Assembly (NCBI GenBank): GCA_019722365.1
Contig: JADFUC010001357.1
Coordinates: forward strand, 434,001 to 498,000
DNA length: 64,000 nucleotides
Direction of reading: 5' to 3'
Source of the DNA: Lithospermum erythrorhizon
Lineage: Eukaryota; Streptophyta; Magnoliopsida; Boraginales; Boraginaceae
Made by a program: the position numbers and the translations under genes. Within the stretch, counting starts at the first letter, position 1; each line of letters begins with the position of its first letter. Positions 1 through 11,885 of this stretch are shown here, one piece after another. The notes beneath the pieces are model-generated. The model was not told where the DNA came from, searched no databases, and saw only the letters and a program-made list of their open reading frames with translations.

Positions 1-628
1 TGTCAGTATCATCTGCAAAGAAAAGTTAATTTAGAGTTGGATATTTTCACAAAAAAAAAGTTTAAAACTGTCTCTAAAATATTCTGAAGAAATAAATAGC
101 AACAGGGTTCTCCCAAACACATTCAATTGATAAAAGAGAACAGAAGGATGGACCTACATGGAAGTAAAATCGTGTAATCATTTATGCTTTAGTTTATTGT
201 GGCTTAGTTTTTCAAATTAGTAGATCGTGCCAGCATAATCTAGACAGAAATCTTTCTAGATTCATTTGAAGTAATCAATTAGCCTCAGTGAAATACAGAA
301 AATAATATTTCCAGCATTTTGGAGCTTCTCTAAAGCAAGAAGATCCATTAAAGCTTAAAGACGGAGTTAATCCCACTCTTCATAGTACTAAAAGGAATTC
401 ATTGTTCATTAAGGATTCATTAATGCAGAATCATGAGAAGCACAAAGTTGTAATAGAATAATCAAAATTGCATTCAAAGACATTGAGACGAGCATGCTCC
501 TTTCCAAGCATTTGAAACTAAAATAACAAATAACAAACTTGATAATTTATAGTAAATGTATAGTTGCATACAGCAATTAAAAGAATATTGTAATTACATA
601 ACTTCTAAAATAGAAATATTTTACAAAC
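1..628. other. Probable intron 2 of the serine-rich gene, no exon recognised
   Basis: AT-rich sequence without a coding-like stretch in any frame. If the flanking gene model is right, this is the start of the intron after exon 2 and the remaining exons are outside the window. Confidence 0.3.
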
Positions 629-2079
629 CTGATATTCCCATTCTGGAATTCCAATAAACTGCAGCTGAACCTTGATTCGGTTTTTCAACTACCTTCCCTC
701 CATCTGGCTGAACAGACTCCGGCCCATGAACCTTCAGCAGTAATTACATTCCAGATACATTAAAGGGAGATTTTGCGTTCCACAGACTTTAGCATTGCAG
801 CATATTAGTATAGTATTCGTTCAACCAAGACAAACGATCAATCATATCTTACAAACATTTCTAATGAATTTATCAATATAAATTTCCACTATCAAACATT
901 GGTATTAATAGCAAATAGCAATGACTGGTCGGGTTCAAGTCCTTGCAATATGAAAAGGGCCGACTTTTTTAAGGAAAAATGAAAAAAAAGATATCTAAAA
1001 ACAAGGCATACCCTTTAAAGATCGTCATCACAATACATAAGCGATTAATAAGTTGCGCACTTTCATTCCCTACTTGGTTACTCCACTGAATATTAGTATA
1101 GCGATTAATACTTTTTGCACTTTTATGTCTATTAATAAGGGATAATATTATAGCAATCCAACTCTTAATAGTTATACAACCATATTCTATTCATTTTATA
1201 CTGATAATTGACAATTGGAGCTTAGTTATCAAGACTAAGTGCTAAATCCAGCTCCCTTAACTCAATCCATTATGTTAATCCATCAGCAAGAAAACTATTG
1301 TTACACTATTATAGTTAAAATTTATTAGTAACCAACTGAGTAAAGAAATACAATAAAAACAGGCCATTTATAAAACAAAACTAAGAAGACTTATTAACCA
1401 GGGGCATAGTACGGAGGTTTTCTGGAATTTTGGAATTTAAGTCCTAATATTTTATATATTATGTGAATTGCAAGTAAATTAGACTTTTAATTGATAAGGA
1501 TAACGATGGAAAAATCAAATATGTATAGGTTCAGTAACCTTACTTATGCGATTATCTTCTTGCTTTTTGTTGTAGTTGATGCTATTTTTAATTTAAGATT
1601 TTTTTTTAATTCAAGTTTGCTCAATCACCTATATAATTTTTTTTAATTTTGCCATCCTTTCCAATTTCTTCGTAGTTTCGTCCCGAATTTAAACAAAATT
1701 ATTTTTCTCACTTCAAACAGGGCCGAGACGGCCTGATTTTAACTTTATATTTATATTTACATCGAAAGATTAATAAAAATAGATAACATACACTAATGTA
1801 ACATGTTACACGTTAATAATAAAATATTTAAATAAGCGTAACTTAAGCTGAAAGTCGAGTATTTTTTATTATCAATATAACATAAATTTAAGTTCTCTTG
1901 TGAAAACATTAAAACATAAATCATTGAAAAAAAGGTAATACCTTTGAAGGGGGTTTGAAAATAGAGCTAAAAACATCAGAAGAAGATGAGCCAGAAGAGG
2001 AAGTTGTTCCTTTTGACCCAAAAAGGTCAGAAGTAAATGCAGAACTAGAAGAAGAAAAAGATTGCTTTTTTCCTTCCAT
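629..2079 (-). CDS. Serine-rich plant-specific protein, 5' part of gene (partial)
   Basis: Exon 1 (2079-1942, 46 codons) starts MEGKKQSF, continues through a run of serines with TSDLFGSK, and ends SSIFKPPSK before a GT donor at 1941. This layout (basic start, Ser-rich stretch, DLFG, then IF-PPPSK) resembles a small uncharacterised plant family; that match is from memory and no biochemical role is known to me. A likely exon 2 (731-629) follows an AG acceptor and reads VHGPESVQPDGG to SRMGIS, ending in phase 1 at a GT. Later exons must lie beyond the left edge. I chose the Met at 2079 rather than the in-frame Met at 2124 because the family starts MEG/MER. Exon 1 is fairly secure; exon 2 is inferred from splice sites and frame. 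Confidence 0.55.
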
Positions 2080-4072
2080 TTTTCTTTTTTTTACTTTCTT
2101 GAAAAAAATATTTGTTGGGTTCAATTCAAGAGTTTGTGTGCATATATATAGTATAACAACTCAGCATCAAAAGTTTCACAAAACACTTTTAGCAAACTAT
2201 ACAAATATTTATAGCAAAGGGGGGAAAAAGAGACAAACAGAGAGGGGGAAGACACGTGACTTATAGCATTCAACTTCCTTCCAAGGATTTATAACTTTGT
2301 ACTTTGATACTGGGTCTAAGAGAGACTCAAATCTCCAAAAGTTCGATTCCAATGTTTAATTTGGTATACCAAAAATAAGTATATTTTAAAGTTTGATTAG
2401 TTTTGATTAGAAGTTTCTAGTCGACCATTGAAGGCTACAAACATTAATTTTTCTATTAATGACATGAATTAAAAAAAAATTGAATCGTTATTATTATATT
2501 ACTCGGTATTAATGTGTATTAATGATATGTAGACTTTTAAAGAAGCATAATCAAGTCCAAGTTGAACATTTATGATTTCTTTACTATCTTCAATCCATTT
2601 TAATTGATTTTCTCGCATATCGGGTTAAATTTTTTATCTTTAATTACTCTTTAATTATATTATTAAAAAATTAATATTGTAAAATATTTTAAAAGAGCGA
2701 ATCCAATTATATAAATTTTATATTTTTTTAGAATAAATAATTAATCATTGATAGTCAAAGATGATTTGAAAAAATTCAAATGTCAATTAAAAAATTGGAT
2801 TGGAGGAAGTATCAAATAAACGTCACTCTAGTATTGATATTCCTCGCCAAAATATAGTTGAGTTAAACCTTTTCATGAGGCAGTGAAGTTAGAATACAAG
2901 ATAATTGAGTGGAACTCCAACAATATTCGATCATATTAGAATCTATGATGTTAATGTTTTTGTTGTGAGATGAATCTGTTAGAGCATCTTTGTTAGTGAT
3001 AACTGAATTGACGTAAGTCTGACGAGAGGAAATAAATAGTACGAAATAATAACACTGATATGATAACCGGTTCGGTGCAAATTGCACCTAATATGGGAAA
3101 AACTGAGTGAAGGATTCATTTATAACTTTGAATAAATTACAAGAAGACACGTATCTACGAATAGGCTGGAGTACCTTGATGAGACATGTTATAATGTAGG
3201 CATATCAAACATATATAGAAAAAATCTTACATAAATAATATTTTTCATATATGCAAATATCAATCTTCGTGGCAGGGAATACTTGATTTATTATCTTTGG
3301 AAATCTTCCGAGTCGTTCGCGTCACATTCTGATACAAATATATCTTCCAAATATTACTAAAATCAACGGAATCCCAAAAAAATACTTGGTTGATAATAGT
3401 GAATTATCAAATCAGCTGTCATTGACATGGTCACACACTTGGCTCTTGCCTGAGTTATGTAAGACAAAATAATTAGCCAACCAAAACCCGATATATGAGA
3501 TCATCTTAAAAATGATTGATTAGAAATGGATAAAATCAAGATAATATAAATGGATAAAATCAAGATAATATAAATGATCGTATATTTTTACATATTTTAT
3601 ATGAAGCTTGGTCTTTTCTTCCAATAGATCGATTCTATTTATTTCATTTAAAATTGGTGCTTGCTTAAAACTAAAACAGAATGAACATATATATGAAGTA
3701 ATTGGGGTTGTTGAGCTTCGGTTAGCCTCGATAATTTGATGCAAATGAAATAAATGGATGACGCGTGGCAGAAATGTATCTATCCAGTGAGGACATCACG
3801 CAGGGGCTAGAGGCTAGTGGATAACATCGTATTCACATAGGAAGACATGAGAAGGGATCGGGTAACCGTATCAGATTCGTCAATGAAAAATCGAAACGAT
3901 TATCGTTCTATAAAAGAATATAGTATCAAAATATATACTAGTCATCCGACTCAATAAAATGACTTTACTAATATCTGCTTTAAAAATCTGATACCGTGTC
4001 CATATAACTTAATTTAGTTGGCGTTTTAAGTTTTTCGAATGCAATTTGATCTCAAATTAATTTTTCAGGTAC
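2080..4072. other. Intergenic AT-rich DNA with repeat fragments
   Basis: No gene is seen. The stretch holds the promoter side of the serine-rich gene, an AT-rich MITE-like remnant ending in GGAGGAAGTA near 2800-2815, a fragment with the ACCGGTTCGGTG signature near 3060 that recurs near 6300 and 32220, and a 24-bp tandem duplication. The minus-strand open frame at 2863-3087 overlaps the repeat fragment and has no gene-like features. Confidence 0.4.
3526..3573. repeat. 24-bp tandem duplication
   Basis: Two perfect head-to-tail copies of a 24-bp unit beginning ATGGATAAAATCAAG. This is a simple replication-type duplication in intergenic DNA. Confidence 0.85.
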
Positions 4073-4333
4073 TACTCCTTCCGTTAAATTTTAATTATGC
4101 TACAATCGTTTGCCACGTAGATTAATGCAATAAAAAATAATCAAAAAAGTATATTGAAAATATAGAATGATAATTAATTGAAGCCCATATAATTGGTTGG
4201 TTGATAAGCTTAAAAACAAAAGTAGACAAAAGTACGTTGAAAATGTGGAATTATAATTTTTATCTTTAGAAAATAATTAATTTGAAACAAAAAATTGGAT
4301 TAGAAAGACAAGTAAATAAGAGCGGAGGAAGTA
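4073..4333. mobile_element. Stowaway-type MITE, family 1
   Basis: A 257-bp AT-rich element flanked by TA on both sides. The left end reads CTCCTTCCGTT and the right end GAGCGGAGGAAG, an imperfect terminal inverted repeat of the CTCCCTCCGT class typical of Stowaway (mariner-derived) MITEs. Its interior resembles the degraded copy at 30.97-31.22 kb. The open frames over this element are chance. Confidence 0.75.
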
Positions 4334-4718
4334 CTACTTTGCTTGAGTTGAATTTTAACAAATATTTTATCAAATCGATAATTGCCGATTGTATTTGTTA
4401 TCGAACAACTATTTCTTACTACAACGACTATTATCATCTGAGCAAGCAGGCTATACTTAGGTTTCAGATCCCGAATATCATGGGTAAGATTTTTTTCCCT
4501 CATCTTCCAATTAAGAGAGCGTTCTTGGATCGATTTATGAATATTTATTAGAAATTTTAGTAGAATTTGTGCTTTTTAAGATACGTAATCTTCATGTTAA
4601 AAATATCATTAAAAGTATCCTTAAAATACGTGATAGTCGCTGAAATATATCACTTGAATATTCTTAAGATATCTGAAATGCTAAATTTTATAATACAACA
4701 TGAGAATTACAATTATAA

Positions 4719-4725
<7 letters not shown>

Positions 4726-4752
<27 letters not shown>
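4726..4752. repeat. (TA)n microsatellite
   Basis: Uninterrupted alternating T and A for 27 bases. Confidence 0.9.
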
Positions 4753-6217
4753 TTTTAATTGACTCCTAAAAACTTAAAATAATAAACAAGTCTATAAAAA
4801 TTTAAAATTATAAAATAGATCGTTAAAATTTTAATATAACTATAACTCATACACTTTTAATTGCCTTATCCACGGATACGGGCATACGGCTCATGTTTTT
4901 CTTTTAGAAGATTCTTAGTATTTTCAAATTATGCTTTTCAAATCTTCTAGACTTGCTTCATTTATTGTTGAAGCTTATACACAATTAGATTCTTTTCTTC
5001 TAAAAAGTAGTATTAGTAGTTAAAAATCGGAAATGTCTGCCAATTTTAAAAACATTAACCTCACGATTATTAGCTATTCCATATCCTTAACCAATATATA
5101 GAAGGTAAATGCGTAGGATGTACCTTAATTGACCAACTCAAGTAATAGTTTTCATAAATCAATTCATATAATTGTTCTAGGAAGAGTGAACTTGCGTCGT
5201 AAAGAAATGTGAGAGATATTACAACGATCTATCAGCTGCTTTTCTAGATTGGTATGTCGAAACATATGTGACAATTTAAGGTTCTGTGAAGTAATACTTG
5301 AGACATATATCTTCTTGACATATAACAAAGTATCGTCTCAAGAATAAAATGTCTATGACTATAAACTATATCATGTACACATTTAATATGTTATATATTC
5401 TTTTGTAATTCTTTTTTACTAATTTTCAACACATTTTAGTATTAGCATATTGAAATCAATTTTTTAAATATCAATCAAGATTTTTAAAATTTATTAATTA
5501 TTAATTATGAAAATAAATTGGATATTTTTAGGGATAGAACAGTACGAAATTTCTAGAATATTTATTCATACTGTACGTATTAATTGTACATAGACTAAAT
5601 ATAATGTACTGTCAATATAATGACTATATATGTCAATAAAATGGAGCAATAAGAATATAAAAATATCCATCATCCATGTGATATGATCATATGAAAATTG
5701 AAGTTATCCCAAAATTCCAAAATAATGGTCATCTTCTATCAACATTTTAATATGGGAAGGACCTTATCTTTATATCGTGTGGGACCAATAAATTAGAGCA
5801 TTATTAAGGTGTGAGTATATGGTGAACTCAGATATAGAATATGGGAATATATAGATGCATTCAGTTATTATTGGAAAAGAAGATCTTACATAATAGGTTA
5901 CATCATGATGACTTATATGTGAACCATTATTTATTCAATTTCCGTTGTAAATAGTCTGATGAAACATGTGGTTGATGGGATATTATGCATAATTCGAATC
6001 CTGCTAATTACGGGTTAAGATCCTTCCGTTATGCATCGTTATGTATCGATGGATATTATGGAGGTCGGAGGATATGGTTAGAAGTTATAATGTTAAAGAC
6101 CATCATAAGTTCATAAATGCTAGTTGGGTTTCTGACTATAATCGAATCAGCTCTGGACTAAGACTTAAATAGGGGACAAATTTTAGAATTGGCTCAATAA
6201 AATACTCTAATAGAGGG
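4753..6217. other. Intergenic AT-rich DNA, nothing recognised
   Basis: No open frame of note, no inverted-repeat element and no RNA gene were recognised. Confidence 0.4.
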
Positions 6218-6760
6218 TTATTGTAATTAACTAGTTATATTCTAATTCAGATATGATAATAAGAGAAAGAATAAATTGTGGAAATAAACAACACACAAGA
6301 TTTACCACAGTTCGCCTCGATGTGAGCTAATCCAGCACTTGCTTTCTGAAATCCAATAATATCCTTAGGAAGAATTATTCTGAGATTCAAAAGCTACATT
6401 ACACCATCTAGCAATTAATAACTAAAACTTTTCGAATATCTAGAAACAAGATCTCTGATTGAGTATTTTCATAAAGCATGAAAACCCCAATTACGAGTCA
6501 CCTTCATATAAGCTCTCTTTCATATAAATCTCTCGAATCTCTCATGAATTACTACATATTTTGATCGCCGCCTTTGAGGAGGTGTTGTTTTCCCACCTTA
6601 ATAAGGCTCGTAATACTGCATTATATATAAATTTCTGAGGTTAGTGCAAAACCTAAATCGAATAAGAAAAACTTGGGCAGGCCTCGAAACACCAACAAAA
6701 TAGGTCTTGAAACCCGTGTCGGGTCCCGAACTCCAATGTACACTTTTGCCCAGGGGTGAG
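6218..6760. repeat. Dispersed repeat R1, copy A
   Basis: This stretch is similar to a second, interrupted copy that begins near 8190. Shared landmarks, in order, are TAATTCAGATATGA, an ACACAAGATTTACCACAGTTCGCC-like block, TCTAGAAACAAGATCT, TTCATATAAGCTCTCT, ATATTTTGATC and AAATAGGTCTTGAAACC. The two copies are about 2 kb apart in direct orientation, as the two LTRs of one old retroelement would be. The class was not established. Confidence 0.6.
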
Positions 6761-8189
6761 GACTTGTGTCGGGTTCCATGAAATCTAGATGAACCCCTTG
6801 AAGTCCACTTGTTTTTGGCGGCCAAATTTTTGTCTTTACTCAACCGATCTCTGACCATTTCTACTGAGTTAAATCGTCACTTGACTCGCTAAAGTTGATC
6901 CCCTGACTTCATTGCATTTTCACCAATCCCATAACAACCTTGAATGCCACCTACTTGACTATCGAAGAGACATAGTCAAACCTTTACCCTGTTGGAATTT
7001 TTACCACATTGAAATAACACCATGTTCTTTCTTTACCCACCAGATCTTCTCGATCTTCCACAAGGTACCTTTGAAATCCTCCAAGCCTGATTGGACATTA
7101 ATGAATCTCTCTTCTTCTTTTTCTTATCGGCGACAAACGCCCAGCCATCGCGTCATTAATCAATTTTTTAGTTAGCTAAATCTTAGAGGTTAAGGAGCCT
7201 GCTTCCTGCGCCTTTGAAAAGCAGCGCCGGTAACCAGAGATGATAACACATGACACGCTTTCGGTACCCATGCGCCGTTCTAACACCGAGAAACTCCATG
7301 TTGCATGACAACCCGTTTACCGCGTCCGAAATACCATTGTCTATTTCACATGGTTTGTAGGCAATCTCACATGAGATTTTCTAGCCATCCCCATGGCGAT
7401 CTCTATAAATTTTGTCATGAACCCTTTTTAGGCTTCTGATGCAATGGTATTTTGCACCTAATAATGGTTCTCCGCGAGCAAGATCGACAATGGCTCCCAG
7501 GACTTCACCGTGACCTTCATTAAGTATCTTTCGATACGGAATGAATCCGCATAATAATCTGCTTGGCTGTTAGCTTCAAATCGTGTCGCTTTCGTGGTGA
7601 CCTTTAAATGAATCCACATGATCTGTTGCTTGAAATCCATTACAGGTAAGATTAGCCCATCGGATGCGGGCAGCAAATCTAATCCTCGATCTTCCATGTA
7701 GAATCGTTTGATAAACCTCAAAACAAACATCACCCGTGTTACAAATTTTCTCCGGGAATCTTCCATCTAACCCGATGACTCGAAGACCTTCAGCGATAAC
7801 TTGCGTGTGCCAATTCACATCACTCAAATCAAAATCTCCGGGGAAACTTTCATCTTCAAGGCAGACCTTTTGAGAAATCTCAGCTGACAATGTGATGCTC
7901 GAATGAAAACCCGAGACAATTCCCCATCTTCCCTTATATTAGTCACTTGCTGACTTTACACCTTATATTACCGCCATTCGTTCAACGGTCATACAGCGTT
8001 TGAATAACTACGATCATCACAACCTGCTCGTGCTTAATTGTTAGGAATCACACCGTTATTAGCGATCCATGGTGATAATACTTCCGGATCCCACGTCAGG
8101 GATACGCGCGACACGATCTTAACATGTAATTAACAATAATTGTGATATCATCAATTACACTAATTACTAAGATCATCGAGGATTGATAT
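6761..8189 (-). pseudogene. Decayed interior of the R1 repeat, coding-like on the minus strand
   Basis: The interior between the two R1 copies has higher GC than its surroundings and shows two overlapping minus-strand frames: 7890-7576 (starting MSAEISQKVCLEDESFPGDF) and 7766-7458. Together they look like one protein broken by a frameshift. Stop-interrupted but protein-like sequence continues to about 6800. I do not recognise the family. A gag-like or capsid-like protein of a retroelement is possible from its place between direct repeats, but this is inference. Confidence 0.35.
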
Positions 8190-8410
8190 CCACTAATTCA
8201 GATATGACAATAACAGAAAAAATAAATTACGGAAATAAGCAATAGCGAAGATTTCACATAACCCCGCGCCGATGTAGAGCTAATTGGCTGCTGTGAATCT
8301 ACTAATAATCACCGGAAGAATTGTTACATGACTCAAGAATCTGATACATCATCTAGCAATTGATGTGCTAATACTCAAATCTCTAGAAACAAGATCTTTC
8401 AATTGGTATG

Positions 8411-9563
8411 TGTACCAATTTCGTGTTAAATTCGAGTCCGAATTAAATAAAGTAATATAATGAATAAGAGCAGTATCGTCTCACAAATTCAATATACTAA
8501 ATACTAAGGTCTTTCTTAATCCTTAATTAACTAATAATTAAATATTAAAATGCTTATCTAGACTACTTAATTAAATTGACTAAGCAATTAAATTTACAAA
8601 TACTAATAGAATGCACAAAAAGTAGACACTTACTTAATATTTGAAATATAGTCGGGGACGCATGATTTCATCGGATCGTCATATTGATTTACTAGTAGTT
8701 ACTTATTAGTTCATAACAAAAGCATTCCTATACAATTGATATTACTTCTTAGTTAACACGATTAAGTCCTAGAAGAAGCTAACTATATCTACATGATAGC
8801 TTAAAATAGGAGGCCTTATTAGCAAGCATCACGCTCATAAAATTGCTGCAGCGTTATACATGGTAAATGAAAGCGTGTGTTACGATTATTAATTAAATGA
8901 GGTAATGACCACTATTTCCTAGCAATTAATCACTTATATGAGCGACTTAATATTGATATCGAAGATATTAAATACTAATTATGCACAAAAATTAGAATTA
9001 TGAAACTAGAAATAAATTAACAAGAAAATCAAATCATCGATCCAGCTACGTATTGGTCTGATTAATAATAAAATTAGTTCATAATAAAAGACATAAATAA
9101 ATACATGAAATTAGCGGCATTCATCATTAACAATAAATATCTTGAATTAAAATTATTCGAACCAATTAAAGTAATCAACTCTAGCCGCCTTGGTGCCTGA
9201 TATGTAATTGATTTCTCGATTTAGCACCCGACTTCCGATAGTGCGTAAGCTCCAACAAAGTTGATGACTTCTTTAAATTTAGAATAATAGATTTTTCTTT
9301 CTAGCTTCGCCTCTTTATAGGTTGCCATAAACTAATAATGTGGAATTCGAATCCCTTATTCTTGGATCATGTGCTTCATTATGGCTTCTTAGTGGGCTAA
9401 CAAAAGTATCTTCAATTCCAGGCCCGATTCCTTCACTTTAACCGATAATTGCCTAAACTCAAATAAAACGAAAACAAGTGCAAATTATATCGGATTAAGG
9501 TAAAAATAACATTAGTTAATACGCAATTAGGGCCTCAAAACACTATATAATAAACACTTATCA
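8411..9563 (-). mobile_element. Solo LTR, 1153 bp, minus orientation
   Basis: Read on the minus strand it begins TGATAAGTGTTTATTATATA and ends AATTGGTACA, so it has TG...CA termini. The flanking five bases are GTATG (left) and GTCTT (right), while the uninterrupted copy A has GTATT there, so each looks like a one-base-decayed target-site duplication. No internal region or second LTR is present. The TGATAAGTG start is typical of Ty3-type Athila/Tat LTRs, but the class assignment is tentative. Confidence 0.65.
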
Positions 9564-11319
9564 GTCTTTCGTAGACATAAAATCCCAATTCTGAAGCCTT
9601 TCATATAAGTTCTCTGAATATCTCACTTGAATTCTCTATATTTTGATCACTCACTTTGAGGGTGGTGTTCCTTTTACATAAAAGACTTCATAATACTCAT
9701 ACATATAGGCTACAAAGATCCTAGGTCTAAAACTTAAACCCGAATAGAAAACACGGGCGAAAGGCCTCAAGCAACATGAAATAGGTCTTCGATTGTAATG
9801 ACCATGAGTGCCCCCACGAGGTTGGGACGTCGTCAACTTTGAATAAGCGAGAGTCACCAGCGATGGATAACGATAATTTATGACCCCGTCTGTGATGAAT
9901 AAACAGTCACCCAGCGATGAATACTTGATAAAAATGATTTCGTTAACGTGATAATAAATAATACAACTTCGTCCATCGGGTAGACAACAACTACAACAAG
10001 CGAAAAGTAATAATATAAATACAAAAATCAAACAATAGGTTTTAACTCAAGACAACAATAATTATTACGTACAACAAAAACTCCAAAAGAAAAATATAAG
10101 TATGGTATTGAGATGTGAGCCACCATCGTCATCTCATGGAGTCTGTAGTACTACGACCAATTCATCTCGGTCATCCTGACAACCTAGGCATAAAAGCATC
10201 GCCCATAGGAAATAGAATCGACTAAAAAAGCGAGTGAATATAACCATCATAGAAGTTAACCTACATTTCATCTGTCAAAGGATAATTTAAGACCATTCAC
10301 GCATTTAACGACTACCCACCTCAAGGATTTATATTTTATATGCTCCTACCGACAAGATAAATCTTTCCTTAATAGCTTTTAGTAGCACCAGACAAATCCA
10401 CACCACGTCAACAACAATCACGGTACACACTTAATCATGAGATATCTACTCATTTGTTATCTTTCTTAGAAATGCAGCTAATTCCCGACATAATATACAA
10501 CTTCAGAGCATACCCTGACTCGAACATATATCTGACATCTTATAACTCAAGCATGCAGCTTCGGCCAGCTTATCTTTAGTTCACATGAAGAGCTACTCTG
10601 ATGATGAGTCATTACCCACTCTATGACGTCTAAATGTTTATCGTAAGAATCTCCAATCGTTTCATTATCTTAATACAAGTGACAGCATTATATCTTAAAT
10701 CAAGATAACTTAGAATGCAGAGATTATCTCACCAAATTCTTCATTAAGTATCACGGAACTTATTCACCTCGATTAATTATCGATAAGTGAGTTAGATCGC
10801 CAAGCTTTATATCTTACTTAGTTTTGAATCCAACTTTCCCACTTATCTATAAAATATCATCAACATCATCCATGAATTAGTATGATGTTCGGTCTATAAT
10901 TTATGTATCTGAGTTCTCATTCAAAAGTTATCTCAACCATTAATCAACTCGCTTTTTAACCTTAAAGGATGTATAGCATTAATGACCTAGGATCCTGAAA
11001 AATCCGATCATATTATCAATAATCAGCAACCTAATTAGACATAATTTTATCAAGGCAGCATCTAATTATGTCGGCACAATGTTCATAACCAATAAGCGAG
11101 TCATAAAGCAGTTATACAACACCATAGAAATTTAAACAACATGTCAAGATATAATACAAGTCTCGATAGACGCGCGTACTTTGAATAAAATCACGAGGGC
11201 TTCAATGACAACTATAACTCTAGTTATCAACCCGTCCCATCTCTCTCATATCTCATGACTATACCAACCTCCCAATGCGCGTATGCTCGATCCATAAACA
11301 CTACTCTTATACCGTAGTA

Positions 11320-11585
11320 TAAGGCCAGCACCAATGATACTGCAGCAGCCAAGTGATAATAGATCTGGCTAGCTTACGCTGAAGTATAAAGCGATACCGA
11401 CAATGCACATAGCAAAGTGATAATAGATCTCAACTGCTTATACCGAGTAAGGCCAACACGACAATGCGTATAGCAAAGTGATAATAGATCTCATTGCCTT
11501 ATACCGAAGTATAAGGCAGCAAACGATGCGCATAGCAAAATGATAATGAATCTCCTTCTGTGATTATACCGAGTATAGGCCAAAC
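11320..11585. repeat. Tandem repeat, about 62-bp period, four copies
   Basis: The core TGATAATAGATCT, or its close variant, recurs at 11354, 11418, 11479 and 11541. Between the cores, TATACCGA and AGCAAAGTG recur. It lies inside the long solo LTR. Confidence 0.75.
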
Positions 11586-11773
11586 GGCGTCACATATCAC
11601 AAGGAAGGAATCGCCTACCCTAATCATCCCATTTATAGGGTTAAATCCCGATACCGAGTCACCTCGAAATCCGCATAACTCAACTGACGCCTCTCGATAA
11701 CCAACTACTGCTCCCCAGGCAATATCCCAGCCTTATGGCTAAAACATCTGTGATCATAAATCAATCACAACCG

Positions 11774-11885
11774 CCGACAAGGCCACAGAATTACAAAAGT
11801 GCCGACAAGGCTACAGAAATACAAAAGTGCCGACAAGGCCACAGAACTCAGAAATACCGACAAGGCCCACGAAATACCAAAAAAG
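11774..11885. repeat. Tandem repeat, 28-bp period, four copies
   Basis: CCGACAAGGC(C/T) followed by ACAGAAATACAAAAGTG or a variant starts at 11774, 11802, 11830 and 11857. It also lies inside the long solo LTR, 190 bp after the 62-bp array. Confidence 0.8.

Noticed and set aside
9651..10031. 126-codon minus-strand frame
   Set aside because: It spans the junction between the R1 repeat and the solo LTR, so it is a chance fusion.
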